Under the pieces are notes generated by a model that saw only the letters and a list, made by a program, of their open reading frames with translations, did not search any database and was not told the origin of the DNA. The position numbers and the translations under genes were made by a program. This document shows positions 19,603 through 32,271 of a stretch of 34,068 nucleotides of DNA, piece after piece. Every line of letters begins with the position of its first letter. The first letter of the stretch is position 1. The DNA is from Pseudomonadota bacterium (GTDB lineage: Bacteria > Pseudomonadota > Gammaproteobacteria > Burkholderiales > Casimicrobiaceae), in NCBI GenBank assembly GCA_021784125.1, contig JAJXTF010000010.1, positions 1 through 34,068 on the forward strand. Direction: 5' to 3'.

Positions 19603-21135
19603 GTGCATTCCGCTTCTCCTTCCGTTTCCCATTCCGCTGTCTGGGCCGCCTGCCTCTCGGTTTTCGAACGGGAGCTGACGCCCCAGCAATTCTCCACCTG
19701 GATCAAGCCTTTAGCCTGCGCCGACGCACCGGGCAAGCTGCGGCTGGTCGCGCCCAACCGCTTCGTACTGCAGTGGGTCAAGGACCGGTTCGGGGGTCGA
19801 ATCGAGGCGCTGGCCCGCGAGTCCATTGGCAAGGATGTCGCCGTCGAATTCGCCGTCGCGGAGGCCGGAACCACGACCCCGCCGAGCGCGCCCCGATCTG
19901 CCGCGGGGCCTTTGCCGGTGGACAACGCGGGCGACATCGCAGACCATGCCGCGCCGGCAACGTCAGGCGCTCCGGGAACGCCGACGGCCCCTTCCCCTGC
20001 GCCGGCCACCCCGGCATCGGCTCCGACCGCGATGCCCGCCCGCGACCGGACCGTCTCGGGCAGCCAACCCTCGATCGGGCCTTTCGCGATCAAGCCGGGC
20101 GGACATCGCCGGGTGGAGCCCGGCGGCCTCAACCCCGGATTCACGTTCCAGGCCTTCGTCGCCGGCAAAGCCAACCAGTTGGCCCGCGCGGCAGGCCTGC
20201 AGGTGGCCGAGCACCCGACGTCCTACAACCCCCTGTTCGTCTACGGCGGCGTGGGCCTGGGCAAGACGCACCTCATCCAGGCGATCGCCCACCAGTTGCT
20301 GCTGCAGAATCCGGAAGCCAAGATCCGCTACATCCACGCCGAAACCTACGTTTCCGACGTGGTACGGGCCTACCAGCACAAGGCCTTCGACGACTTCAAG
20401 CGCCATTACCGCTCGCTCGATCTGCTGCTGATCGACGACATCCAGTTCTTCGGCGGGAAGAACCGCACCCAGGAAGAGTTCTTCTACCTGTTCAACACGC
20501 TGATCGAGGCACATCGCCAGGTCGTCATCACCTGCGACACCTTCCCCAAGGAAATCGAAGGCATCGAGGAGCGACTGATCTCGCGCTTCGGCTGGGGACT
20601 GACCGTGGCGCTCGAGCCTCCCGAGCTCGAGATGCGCGTCGCCATCCTGCTGTCCAAGGCGGCTTCCGTCGGCGTGCGCCTGGACGAGCAGGTGGCCTTC
20701 TTCATCGCCAAGCACATCCGCAGCAACGTGCGCGAGCTCGAAGGCGCGCTGAAGCGCATCCTCGCCTACGTGAGCTTCCACGGCCAGGAGATCACGCTGG
20801 CGACGACCAAGGAGGCCCTGCGCGACCTGCTGGCCGTGCAGAACCGCCAGATCTCGATCGACAACATCCAGAAGACGGTGGCCGACTACTACAAGGTGCG
20901 CATCTCGGACATGCACTCCAAGAAGCGGTCCCGGGCCGTCGCGCGGCCCCGCCAGGTCGCCATGGCGCTGGCCAAGGAACTCACGCAACTGTCCCTGCCC
21001 GAGATCGGCAGCAACTTCGGAGGCCGCGACCACACGACGGTGCTGCACGCCTGCCGCCAGATCGCGAAGCTCCGCGACTCGATGCCGGAGCTCAATCACG
21101 ACGTCAATTTCCTGCTCCAGGTCCTCCGCAGCTGA
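19603..21135 (+). CDS. dnaA: Chromosomal replication initiator protein DnaA
   Basis: AAA+ ATPase that binds DnaA boxes at oriC, opens the duplex and loads the helicase. From the GTG at 19603 it has 510 residues. Domain I is at about 13-80 ([20 protein letters not shown]); domain II is a long Ala/Pro-rich linker (about 85-165). The AAA+ domain has Walker [10 protein letters not shown] (215-223) and Walker [10 protein letters not shown] (274-282); domain IV has the DnaA-box-binding signature [13 protein letters not shown] (475-487). The start is uncertain: there is no in-frame ATG, the TTG at 19507 falls within the promoter, and GTG 19603 lacks a clear ribosome binding site. Confidence 0.97.
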   Translation: MHSASPSVSHSAVWAACLSVFERELTPQQFSTWIKPLACADAPGKLRLVAPNRFVLQWVKDRFGGRIEALARESIGKDVAVEFAVAEAGTTTPPSAPRSAAGPLPVDNAGDIADHAAPATSGAPGTPTAPSPAPATPASAPTAMPARDRTVSGSQPSIGPFAIKPGGHRRVEPGGLNPGFTFQAFVAGKANQLARAAGLQVAEHPTSYNPLFVYGGVGLGKTHLIQAIAHQLLLQNPEAKIRYIHAETYVSDVVRAYQHKAFDDFKRHYRSLDLLLIDDIQFFGGKNRTQEEFFYLFNTLIEAHRQVVITCDTFPKEIEGIEERLISRFGWGLTVALEPPELEMRVAILLSKAASVGVRLDEQVAFFIAKHIRSNVRELEGALKRILAYVSFHGQEITLATTKEALRDLLAVQNRQISIDNIQKTVADYYKVRISDMHSKKRSRAVARPRQVAMALAKELTQLSLPEIGSNFGGRDHTTVLHACRQIAKLRDSMPELNHDVNFLLQVLRS

Positions 21136-21384
21136 GACCCGCGCGGCCCTGCGAAAACCCTGTACCGAAAGGCTCGGATCGGATGCATAAGAGCGGTCTG
21201 GAACGGGTATAATTTGAGGGTTGATCGACCGGCGGCGAAATGCCCGGAAATGCCCCCAAACGATCCACAGCCGGCACCGTTGTTATACGCCGGTTCAGTT
21301 GACGCCAAGCCCTTGACCGCATTGTGCAAATCGACGATGTCGGCGATTTCCGCGTTCTCCTATTACTATTCTTAGTCTTCGACA
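21136..21384 (+). other. dnaA-dnaN intergenic region, possible part of oriC
   Basis: A 249-base gap with a perfect TATAAT at 21208-21213 (no good -35), a degenerate DnaA box CGATCCACA (21261-21269, seven of nine), a one-mismatch relaxed box TGTGCAAAT (21323-21331), two AAATGCCC repeats 12 bases apart and an AT-rich run before dnaN (TCCTATTACTATTCTTAG). These fit an origin or dnaN promoter region, but box density is low. The rpmH-dnaA gap is the other candidate for oriC. Confidence 0.4.
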
Positions 21385-24941
<3,557 letters not shown>

Positions 24942-25068
24942 CGGGCCGGCCGCAGTCCGGCGGTGATCGCCGTCGAGTATGGGCTGAAGACCGCACACGT
25001 TGCGACCTTCGCAGCGTCGCGCTAGATTGCTCCACAATCTCCATTTCCGTCGGCCCGGAGGAAAAACC

Positions 25069-25863
25069 ATGAAAGCGCAGTTTCTGGGAGCGCTGCTCGC
25101 GCTCGCGATCACCGCCCCGGCCCTCGCGGCGATCAAAGAGACCCCGATCAAGTACAACGACGGCGCGACCACGATGAAGGGATTCGTCGTGTACGACACC
25201 GCCAAGAAAGGCAAGCGGCCGGGAATCGTCATCGTGCACGAATGGTGGGGCATCACGAAGCATATGCACGACGAGGCTCGCCGGCTCGCGCGGCAGGGCT
25301 ACACGGCTTTCATCGCCGACTTGTATGGCGACGGCAAGACGGCCGACAACCCCAAGGACGCGGGCGCGCTCGCGGGCTCGGTGATGAAGAACCCGCAGGC
25401 GATGGAATCGCGCTTCAACGCTGCGCGCGAGCAGCTCGCGAAACAGCCGACGGTCGATCCCGAGCGCATCGGCGCGGTGGGCTACTGCTTCGGTGGCGCG
25501 GTGGTGCTCAACATGGCGAGGGCAGGGGCCGATCTGGCCGGCGTAGTGGGTTTCCACGCTTCGCTCGGCCTCAATACGCCGGCCCCCGCGCCCGGCACGG
25601 TGAAGGCGAAGATCCTGGTCTTGAACGGCGCCGCCGATCCGTTCGTGAAAAAGGAAGAGTACGCAACACTAAAGGCCGACCTGGACGCGGCGAAGGCCGA
25701 CTACCGCGTGATCGAATATCCCGGCGCGGTGCATGCCTTCACGAACCCGGAAGCGACCGCGCTCGGCAAGAAGTTCAACCTGCCCCTGCGCTATGACGCA
25801 AAGGTGAACAGGGAAGCGGAGGGCGAGGCGTCCAGGTTCTTCGCCGACATCTTCAAGAAATAG
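25069..25863 (+). CDS. Dienelactone hydrolase family protein, exported
   Basis: Alpha/beta hydrolase of the dienelactone hydrolase family, 264 residues. The N-terminal MKAQFLGALLALAITAPALA is a clear signal peptide, cut after about residue 20, so the enzyme should be periplasmic, unlike classical cytoplasmic ClcD. The nucleophile elbow is GYCFGG, with Cys as in true dienelactone hydrolases; the catalytic Asp is in GAADPFV and the His in GAVHAFTNP. The start is fixed by GGAGG eight bases before the ATG. It stands alone after gyrB and converges with the PEP-CTERM genes. The substrate is unknown; no chlorocatechol or aromatic-pathway gene is nearby. Confidence 0.93.
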   Translation: MKAQFLGALLALAITAPALAAIKETPIKYNDGATTMKGFVVYDTAKKGKRPGIVIVHEWWGITKHMHDEARRLARQGYTAFIADLYGDGKTADNPKDAGALAGSVMKNPQAMESRFNAAREQLAKQPTVDPERIGAVGYCFGGAVVLNMARAGADLAGVVGFHASLGLNTPAPAPGTVKAKILVLNGAADPFVKKEEYATLKADLDAAKADYRVIEYPGAVHAFTNPEATALGKKFNLPLRYDAKVNREAEGEASRFFADIFKK

Positions 25864-26044
25864 CCGCCGGGAATCTCGTCTGCCGGCCGGAGCGGGAAAC
25901 CGGCTCGAATCGGAATCGTCGGGCCGCAGCCTCGACGAGCCGGAGTTCGCGCGCGCCCGCTGCGGACAGCACGGCACCTTCGGAACCGCGCTGAAAGAAG
26001 CCAATGCCCCTCCGATGCGAGGCCGAAATCATCCAAAGTGCCAA

Positions 26045-27193
26045 CTACGCTTTACGCCGCCGCGCCGCTGCAAGACCTGCGAGCCCGAGGCCGAGAAGCG
26101 CCAGCGTGCCGGGCTCCGGGACAGACGGGGTTGGGCCAATCGCCGATATCACACCGAACAGGCCGTGCGTCGCACCATCGGGTCCGGCCGAAAAGTAAAT
26201 CGACTGCGGGCTTCCGCCGCCGCCGCCGTTTCCAGCAATCAAGCTCCAGAGCCCATCGATTGCCAACGGGTCGCCACCGCTTCCGAGCAATTGCCCGACG
26301 AAACCATTCGTCGACAGATCGAAGACGTTGACTGTTCCATCGCCGGCGTTGCCAACCAGCAGGGCCCCCGCCAGCGTGCCGAACGACGCTGGCGCGATCG
26401 CCAGACCCCACGGCGAATTCAGGCTGCCACCCGTGGCCACTCGCCCAAGAAAGCTACCTTGAAGGTCGAACACGCTCACGATGCCATTGCCCGCCCCGGC
26501 CAGGTCATCGATCTTGCTTGCGTCCTGCTTCGCGTAGGTCACGTAGAGCTCGCCGTTGATGTTCTGGATGTTGAACGGCGCGTAGCCCACGGGAAGGGTG
26601 GGGTCGATGAAGTTTCCGGTCAGATCGGGAGCGCCTGAGTTGCCCTTGAGCACATCGATCGAGCCGCTGTGGAAATTGGCCGCGTAGAGGTAGTAGTTCG
26701 AGTTGATCGCGGCCGTTGTCGCGCCCTTGTAGACGTCTCCAGACGACGCGACCTGGAGCACTTCTGCGGTAGTTCCGAGCGCGCCTCTCCAGCCCGAAAT
26801 CGTCCCGTCTTCGCTGACAAAGAGAAAGGCGTCGCCGTTGAACGCGCCAGACCCAGAATTCGCGTTGAAGACCTGTCCCGTCACGTTCCCGGCCTTGGGG
26901 ATCGTCACGACCAATGCCTGCGCCGTCGGCGCGTTCGTCGCCGGATTGACGCTGTACAGCGTCGACACGCCTTTACCGTTGTCGGATACCCAGAAGGGCG
27001 AAGTCGCCGAATAGGAGACTCCCCAGGCGTTGACGAGATTCTGATCGGTGAGGAGCGCGGGGTTTGCGGTCTGGTCGTCCGTCACCAGATTGGTCACCGT
27101 GAACAGGGTCGCTTGCGCGGGCGACGCCAGTCCGAGCGGGGTCAACAGCGCCGAGCATAACGTCAGGATTCTCAGCGAGCGATTGCGTTGCAT
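26045..27193 (-). CDS. TIGR03118 family protein with PEP-CTERM sorting signal
   Basis: A 382-residue exported protein. It has an N-terminal signal peptide (MQRNRSLRILTLCSALLTPL to about residue 28, PAQA). The body has the features of the TIGR03118 family, such as NLVNAWGVSYSATSPFWVSD and GKGVSTLYSVNP, and is probably a beta-propeller. The C-terminal sorting tag is VPEPGTLALLGLGLAGL followed by AAARRRKA (358-382), recognised by exosortase in bacteria that make exopolysaccharide. The ATG is preceded by GAGAGG. A longer open frame to 27346 was rejected because the signal peptide starts at 27193. No exosortase or prsK/prsR gene is in the window. It follows a second PEP-CTERM gene by about 100 bases. 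Confidence 0.92.
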   Translation of the reverse strand: MQRNRSLRILTLCSALLTPLGLASPAQATLFTVTNLVTDDQTANPALLTDQNLVNAWGVSYSATSPFWVSDNGKGVSTLYSVNPATNAPTAQALVVTIPKAGNVTGQVFNANSGSGAFNGDAFLFVSEDGTISGWRGALGTTAEVLQVASSGDVYKGATTAAINSNYYLYAANFHSGSIDVLKGNSGAPDLTGNFIDPTLPVGYAPFNIQNINGELYVTYAKQDASKIDDLAGAGNGIVSVFDLQGSFLGRVATGGSLNSPWGLAIAPASFGTLAGALLVGNAGDGTVNVFDLSTNGFVGQLLGSGGDPLAIDGLWSLIAGNGGGGGSPQSIYFSAGPDGATHGLFGVISAIGPTPSVPEPGTLALLGLGLAGLAAARRRKA

Positions 27194-27296
27194 GATCCTC
27201 TCCCCCTGGAGCCAAGCGACCGACGAGCAAGACAGTGCGGGACAAGCACCCGTCGGCGCATATGAAGGTCCCGCCAGGCGCACCCGTGTTCCGTGA

Positions 27297-28190
27297 CTAG
27301 TTTCTCTTGTTTGCGACCTTGCGCCGACGCGACGCTGCCAAGCCAACGAGGCCCAGGCTTAGAAGGGCGAGCGTTCCGGGTTCGGGAACCGTCGTTTCGC
27401 CGGTCAGCGAAAAGGCGGCATTGAACGTCGGTGGCGTGGTACCGCCAACGATGTCGGTGCCGATTCGCAGCCAGTCTGGGTCCAAGGTGTCGTTTCGTAT
27501 CCAGCTTTGCAGATCCGTAATGCCTGGAGAAAACGGTGTTCCCGGCGACACGATTGGCCTGGGCGCCGACAGCCAGTAGAAGTCGCCGCTTGCCAGCAGC
27601 ACCTGCGGGACGAAGAAGTAGTGATCCGCTGCGAGGTCAATCGGCGTGGCGAAAGTGATGTTGAACATGACTTCCATGCCGTTGACGGGCCCATCGCCAC
27701 TGGTGGTCTGGTTCGGCTTCGGGTGGATACCGTCCAATACCGAATTGTTCGCCGTGAAGCTCGGATTGAGCGTCGATACGGAGAAAGTTAGCCCCCCCGC
27801 CGCCGCGTCGTTGCGAGAGTCGAATGCGACGTCTGCGGGTGAGTTGACCCGAGTCGGCACGTTGGGCGTGCGTGTCGTGTCCGAATCCTTGGGAAAGACC
27901 CGATAGATCTCCACCACAACCTGCTGGACACCCGAGAGGGCAAAGGCACTCGGCAGGAGCCCCGTGAACGTTGCGGCGGTTAGCGTCGTCGCCGTCGGCA
28001 GGACGAAATCGTCGGCCGACTCGATCCCGATGGTCGCCCCGCTTGCGGGGCGCGATGCGGTCGCAATCAGACCATCGGGGTTGCCGGTACTGAAGTAGAA
28101 GGGGTCTGCAGCTGCGCCCTGCACCACAACGGCAGCAATCGCGCCCAGTGCGGCAATGATGCCAAAACGAATCCCTTGGCGGGTCCCCAT
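27297..28190 (-). CDS. PEP-CTERM sorting domain-containing protein
   Basis: A 297-residue exported protein of unknown function. The signal peptide covers about residues 1-28 (ending QGAAA). The mature part is Thr/Ser/Asp-rich, has no cysteine and looks like a beta-rich surface protein. The sorting tag VPEPGTLALLSLGLVGL is followed by AASRRRK and an unusually long basic tail VANKRN (268-297). The ATG has AGGAG six bases upstream. With the TIGR03118 gene downstream it forms a tandem pair on one strand; both should be anchored and cleaved by the same exosortase. By eye this region is less GC-rich than the flanking genes, which may indicate later acquisition. Confidence 0.88.
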   Translation of the reverse strand: MGTRQGIRFGIIAALGAIAAVVVQGAAADPFYFSTGNPDGLIATASRPASGATIGIESADDFVLPTATTLTAATFTGLLPSAFALSGVQQVVVEIYRVFPKDSDTTRTPNVPTRVNSPADVAFDSRNDAAAGGLTFSVSTLNPSFTANNSVLDGIHPKPNQTTSGDGPVNGMEVMFNITFATPIDLAADHYFFVPQVLLASGDFYWLSAPRPIVSPGTPFSPGITDLQSWIRNDTLDPDWLRIGTDIVGGTTPPTFNAAFSLTGETTVPEPGTLALLSLGLVGLAASRRRKVANKRN

Positions 28191-28774
28191 CCCCTGCTCC
28201 TCTTCCCGCGTTTGCCCCAGACCGCCAAGTGCGTCAGTGCGCGCACCGAATGCAGTGAGGGGTTCCCCAATGCAAGCGGCAGCAATTTTTATTCCGACGT
28301 TCTATGTTGTTGATTTTGAATGATGGTCAAAGGTCGTTCCGTGCTGCATGTAAGGAATCCCGACGGGCAATCTCCTTGCGCGATACCCGAACGGAGCGCA
28401 TCGGACCGGCCCCAGTCCGGCGAGATTCATCTCTTGTCGCGTGAGGGCCCAAGCCATTGGGTCTGGCGTTTGAAACCGCTCCGAACCTGCAACGGGCGAG
28501 CCAGAATCGGATTGCGCTTGATCGGCAGGACTCGCTGGCGAACTCCGGGACCGCGCGGCGCCATTCCCTGACCGGCCGGACCTACAACGGAGCGGATGCT
28601 CCTCGCGCCTGCTCGCAAGGCTTCCACGTGGCTTTGCTTTGGGAGTTTCTGCCACCCGGGGCGCTGCAGTACGACGCTACGCCCTGGTACTGGTTCGAAC
28701 GGGCGTGCAGCAACGACACCCGTGTCTGGTCCCTACAGGACTGACGCGATGGTTCTACGGCTTCCCTGACGCCC
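28191..28774. other. Intergenic region without a recognisable gene
   Basis: About 580 bases between the PEP-CTERM gene and the last permease gene. Short open frames on both strands (95 and 117 codons) have no ribosome binding site and no family resemblance. An AT-rich patch at 28284-28320 (for example GCAATTTTTATTCCGACG) may belong to the PEP-CTERM promoter, with TTGACC on the minus strand as a possible -35, but no convincing -10 was found. No tRNA, terminator or repeat could be supported. Confidence 0.5.
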
Positions 28775-29578
28775 TCATGTCCGGCGATGCCACGGCAGGA
28801 ATCGCCGCGTGAGCCAGCGTGTGATCGCCTCGAAGCCCACGCCCGTGGTCACGAGCACGAGCACGCCGACGAACGCCTCGTCGTGCCTGAAGGTGCGCGA
28901 GTTGTAGAGGATGTAGTAGCCCAGACCGGGAATCGAGACGAAGTATTCGGCGACCACGGCGCCGACGAGCGCGCGCCCCGCGCCGAGACGCAGGCCCGCG
29001 ATCAGGTAAGGAAGCGACGCCGGCACGATCACCTCGAAGAGCATTCCCAGCGGCCGGGCGCGGAACGCGCGCGCAACCTCGAGGAACTCGGCGGGCACCG
29101 ACCGCGCGCCGTCGGCGGCATTGATCGCGATCGAGAAGAACGAAGCGAAGACGACGACGGCGAGCCGGGTGTCGCCGTTGTAGCCGAACCACAGTGCGAG
29201 CAGCGGCAGGATCGCAACCATCGGGGTGGCGAACAGGCTGTTCACGTAGTAGCGCAGGCTCCATTCGACCGGCGCGATCCGCCCCATCGCGAAGCCGACC
29301 GCGGTGCCGGCAACGAGCGAGATCGTCAGCCCGAGCGCGACGGCGCCGAGCGTGGCCCCGGCAGCGGCGACGAACTGCGGGTCGGTGATCACGGCTGCGA
29401 ACACCCGGGCGATGCCGGTGGGGCGCGCCACGTAGGCGGGCGCCCAAGCCCGGACCACCCCTTCCCAGAGGGCCAGGAGCAGCACGCCCGCGATCGCCTT
29501 GAGTACGACCGGCGAGTCGATGGCCAGGCGGCGGCGACGCGACGTCGCCTGCAGGGCCCCGGCGCCGGCCTCGCTCAC
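28775..29578 (-). CDS. ABC transporter permease, nitrate/sulfonate/taurine type
   Basis: A 267-residue inner-membrane permease of the BPD_transp_1 family with about six membrane helices. The cytoplasmic EAA loop, which contacts the ATPase, is in EVARAFRARPLGMLFEVIVP with the following GLRLGAGRALVGAVVAEYF. The start is GTG at 29578, overlapping the stop of the preceding permease as GTGA, so the two are translationally coupled. It is the last gene of the operon. It is related to, but clearly different from, its neighbour; together they probably make a heterodimeric channel. Confidence 0.92.
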   Translation of the reverse strand: MSEAGAGALQATSRRRRLAIDSPVVLKAIAGVLLLALWEGVVRAWAPAYVARPTGIARVFAAVITDPQFVAAAGATLGAVALGLTISLVAGTAVGFAMGRIAPVEWSLRYYVNSLFATPMVAILPLLALWFGYNGDTRLAVVVFASFFSIAINAADGARSVPAEFLEVARAFRARPLGMLFEVIVPASLPYLIAGLRLGAGRALVGAVVAEYFVSIPGLGYYILYNSRTFRHDEAFVGVLVLVTTGVGFEAITRWLTRRFLPWHRRT

Positions 29579-30339
29579 GGCTGGTACGCGCGCCACGGTG
29601 CGAAGCGGCGCTCGAGCCAGCGGCCGAGGTCCATCAGCCCGACACCGAGCAGCACGATCAGCAGGATCGCGGCGAGCATCCCGGCGGTGTCGAAGTTCTG
29701 CGAGCCCATCATGATCATCTGGCCCAGACCGGAGGGGCTCAGGAAGAACTCGGCGGCGACCATGCCCACGAGTCCGCGCGCGATCGCCTGCCGCAGCCCG
29801 GTCATCATGAACGGCAGGGTGTGGGGAATCATGACGTCGCACCACAGCCGCCATTCGCCCGAGTGGAACGAGCGTGCCACTTCCACCAGCTCCGGCCGGA
29901 CGCTGCGCGCGCCCTCGATGGTGTTGTAGAGCATCGGGAACACGGCAAACAGGAACACCACCAGGACTTTCGGGGCGAAACCGAAACCCATGATCGACAG
30001 GATGAACGGGATCAGCGCCACCATCGGGGTGGCGTAGAGCATCATGATGTAGTCCTCGAGCGCGACGCGCAGCCAGCCGACGCGCGCGAGCAGCATCCCG
30101 AGCAGCGCGCCCACCGCGACGGCGACGGCGAGGCCCGCCAGGTAGAGCTCGAACGAGCTCAGCGCCTGGCGCAGCAGGACGCCGCTCTTCGCCACGCCCA
30201 CGAGGCTGGCCAGGGTCGCCGACAGCGGCGCCCAGAACGCGTCGGAGGCGAATTGCCCGGCGACTTGCCACACGACCGCCCCGAGCACGAGGCTCGAGGC
30301 GATCGTGATGCGGCGCAGCCAGGTTCGCTGCGGGCGCAT
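29575..30339 (-). CDS. ABC transporter permease, nitrate/sulfonate/taurine type
   Basis: A 254-residue permease with about six membrane helices and an EAA-type loop (EVARSFHSGEWRLWCDVMIP, then GLRQAIARGLVGMVAAEFF). The family-typical YATPMVALIPFILSIMGFG is near the middle. It starts at an ATG only three bases after the stop of the binding-protein gene and ends overlapping the next permease, so the three are almost certainly one transcript. It shares the SsuC/TauC-like fold with its neighbour. Confidence 0.92.
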   Translation of the reverse strand: MRPQRTWLRRITIASSLVLGAVVWQVAGQFASDAFWAPLSATLASLVGVAKSGVLLRQALSSFELYLAGLAVAVAVGALLGMLLARVGWLRVALEDYIMMLYATPMVALIPFILSIMGFGFAPKVLVVFLFAVFPMLYNTIEGARSVRPELVEVARSFHSGEWRLWCDVMIPHTLPFMMTGLRQAIARGLVGMVAAEFFLSPSGLGQMIMMGSQNFDTAGMLAAILLIVLLGVGLMDLGRWLERRFAPWRAYQP

Positions 30340-30342
30340 CGC

Positions 30343-31368
30343 TCAGTGCGAGACCATCTTCATCGCGTCGCGCCAGACCGAGGGGTCGGCGATCCTGTCA
30401 TACGGCGCCGGCTGCTTGTCGGCCTTGATGTTGCCCACCTTCTTCATCACCTTGCCGAGCAGGTCGAGGTTCTTCTCGGAGAGCCCGGCGGTGTCGTTCG
30501 GCCAGAAGTCCATCGCGAGATAGGCCTTGAGCGCCGCCTCCGCCTGCGCGGGGTTGTGTCCCGTGGGCTTCGCGTCCTGGGCCACCTTCGCTGCGTTGGC
30601 GGGATCGCGCATGAAGCGTTCGGCGTCGATCAGTCCGGCCACGGCGCGCACGTAGGCGTCGCGGTTCTGCGCGAGCTTGTCCTTGTTCACGACCACCAGC
30701 ATGTAGTGGTCGAGCGGCCGCGAGGTCTTCTGCGTCACCACGGTCTTGACCGGCTTGCCGGTCTGGGCCTCGATCACCGCCACGTCGTCGATGTGCAGCG
30801 CGCCGTACTTGAGCTGACCCGCCACCATCGCCGGCGCGACGTTGGAGCTCAGCGCCACCTGCTGCACGTCGTCGATCTTCTCCTTGCAGCCGCCGATCAG
30901 CATCGTCTTGAGGGCGATCGAGCGTGCTCCGCCGACGGCATCGACACCGACCGCCTGGCCCTTGATGGTCTGGCAGCTCGCGTTGGGATCGGTCGAGCCG
31001 ATCAGCCAGTCGGGGTGCTCCAGGCCGTAGATCCCGACGAGCTTGACGTCGGAGTTCGAAACCTGGCTCACCACCAAGGGCGACGGCGACAGGGCCATCG
31101 CGATTTCGCCGCCGGCCACGGCCCTCGATGCCGCCGCCCCGGTCTCGAACGCGCGCACGTCGACGTCGACCCCATGTTTCTTGAAGAAGCCTTCCTTGTC
31201 GGCGACCATCGCGATCACGCCGGCGAACACCGGCGGGATCCCCGGCACCGCAAACGTCAGCTTCGGCGCCTGCGCACCGGCGCTTGCAGGTGCCAGCGCC
31301 AGCGTCGCCGCGAGGCACGCGCTGCCCAGTGCGTTGATCGATACCAAGCTCCTGATCCTGATGCTCAT
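30343..31368 (-). CDS. ABC transporter substrate-binding protein (SsuA/NMT1/THI5-like)
   Basis: A 341-residue periplasmic binding protein. The signal peptide runs to about residue 32-34 (ALAPASAGAQA). The mature part has the two-lobed SsuA/TauA/NMT1 pattern: KLTFAVPGIPPVFAGVIAMV, ADKEGFFKKHGVDVDV, GGEIAMALSPSP, and later LVVVNKDKLAQNRDAYVRAV. Members bind sulfonates, nitrate, taurine, thiamine precursors or aromatic acids, and the ligand cannot be read here. AGGAGG lies five bases before the ATG, the strongest ribosome binding site in the operon, as expected for the protein needed in excess. Confidence 0.92.
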   Translation of the reverse strand: MSIRIRSLVSINALGSACLAATLALAPASAGAQAPKLTFAVPGIPPVFAGVIAMVADKEGFFKKHGVDVDVRAFETGAAASRAVAGGEIAMALSPSPLVVSQVSNSDVKLVGIYGLEHPDWLIGSTDPNASCQTIKGQAVGVDAVGGARSIALKTMLIGGCKEKIDDVQQVALSSNVAPAMVAGQLKYGALHIDDVAVIEAQTGKPVKTVVTQKTSRPLDHYMLVVVNKDKLAQNRDAYVRAVAGLIDAERFMRDPANAAKVAQDAKPTGHNPAQAEAALKAYLAMDFWPNDTAGLSEKNLDLLGKVMKKVGNIKADKQPAPYDRIADPSVWRDAMKMVSH

Positions 31369-31408
31369 GTTGCCTCCTGATCCCGGTGTAAAAAGAAAGC
31401 GTGCAGGC

Positions 31409-32236
31409 TCATTTCCTGACTTCGTATTCCGCCCTCAGCGCCTCGGCCATCAACGTGCTCCAGACGTGCTCCCGCAACTGTGCGAACCGCGGCAGCGTCA
31501 GTGTTCTGCGCTCGCGCGGTCGCGGCAAATCGACTTCGACCACTTCGTGTACGGTGCTGGGCCGCCCTTTCAGCACCACGATCCTGTCTCCCATCAGCAC
31601 CGCCTCCTCGATCGAATGCGTCACGAAGACCATCGTCGTCGGTCGCATCTCCCAGATCTTCAGGAGCTCGAACTGGAGGATCTCGCGCGTCTGGGCATCC
31701 ACCGCGCCAAAAGGCTCGTCCATCAGCAGGACGCGCGGCTCGACGGCAAGCGCGCGGGCCAGGCCGCAGCGCTGCTGCATGCCCCCCGAGATCTGCCAGG
31801 GGTAGTAGTGCTCGAATCCGGCGAGTCCGACGAGCTCGATGCACTCGGCCACCTTCGCTGCGATCGCATCGGCGCCCCGCCCCGCGAGCTTGAGACCGTA
31901 GGCCACGTTCTGGGCCACGGTCTTCCACGGGAACAGGCCGAAGTGCTGGAACACCATCGCCACGCCTTCGCGCGGACCGCGCACCGGCTCGCCTTCGAGC
32001 CGCAGCTCGCCCGACGTGAGCGGCAGCAGCCCGTCGATGCAGCGCAGCAGCGTCGTCTTCCCGCAGCCCGACGGTCCGATGATGGCGACGACTTCGCGGT
32101 TGCCGATGTCGAGGTCGATGTCGCGGAACACCTGCGCCGCGTCGTAACGCATGCCGGCGCGCGAGATGCGGATCCGCGGCTGCGCCTCGGCGGATGCCGA
32201 AATCCGTTCGCTTTTCGTTTCAGTCGCGGCCCGCAT
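31409..32236 (-). CDS. ABC transporter ATP-binding protein (SsuB/TauB-type)
   Basis: A 275-residue ATPase that powers the importer. Walker A GPSGCGKT is at 54-61, the Q-loop glutamine at Gln97, the signature ISGGMQQR at 149-156, Walker B VLLMDEPF at 169-176 and the switch His207 in VTHSIEEA. It contains only the ATPase domain and a short C-terminal extension. It lies 35 bases after the oxidoreductase gene and 40 bases before the binding-protein gene. The frame continues upstream through the oxidoreductase gene, but that part is a shadow. Confidence 0.94.
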   Translation of the reverse strand: MRAATETKSERISASAEAQPRIRISRAGMRYDAAQVFRDIDLDIGNREVVAIIGPSGCGKTTLLRCIDGLLPLTSGELRLEGEPVRGPREGVAMVFQHFGLFPWKTVAQNVAYGLKLAGRGADAIAAKVAECIELVGLAGFEHYYPWQISGGMQQRCGLARALAVEPRVLLMDEPFGAVDAQTREILQFELLKIWEMRPTTMVFVTHSIEEAVLMGDRIVVLKGRPSTVHEVVEVDLPRPRERRTLTLPRFAQLREHVWSTLMAEALRAEYEVRK

Positions 32237-32271
32237 GCGTCTGCCCGGAATGCGCTGCGCCGAGGGCTGCG

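Noticed and set aside
24942-25068. GCCGG/CCGGC inverted repeat after gyrB as a terminator
   Set aside because: The stem is only five bases and no U-run follows.
27194-27296. Sigma-54 promoter upstream of the TIGR03118 gene (GCAC..TTGC on the minus strand)
   Set aside because: The spacing is one base short and the -24 GG is missing.
28670-28730. tRNA-like T-loop GGTTCGAAC
   Set aside because: The flanking bases do not pair into a T stem and no anticodon arm or acceptor stem can be drawn.
28457-28744. 95-codon plus-strand frame in the gap after the permeases
   Set aside because: No ribosome binding site and no family resemblance; composition is less skewed than most shadows, so it remains weakly possible.
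28775-30271. Possible fusion of both permeases in one 498-codon frame
   Set aside because: The upstream part is an out-of-frame reading of the first permease; the real second permease starts at GTG 29578.
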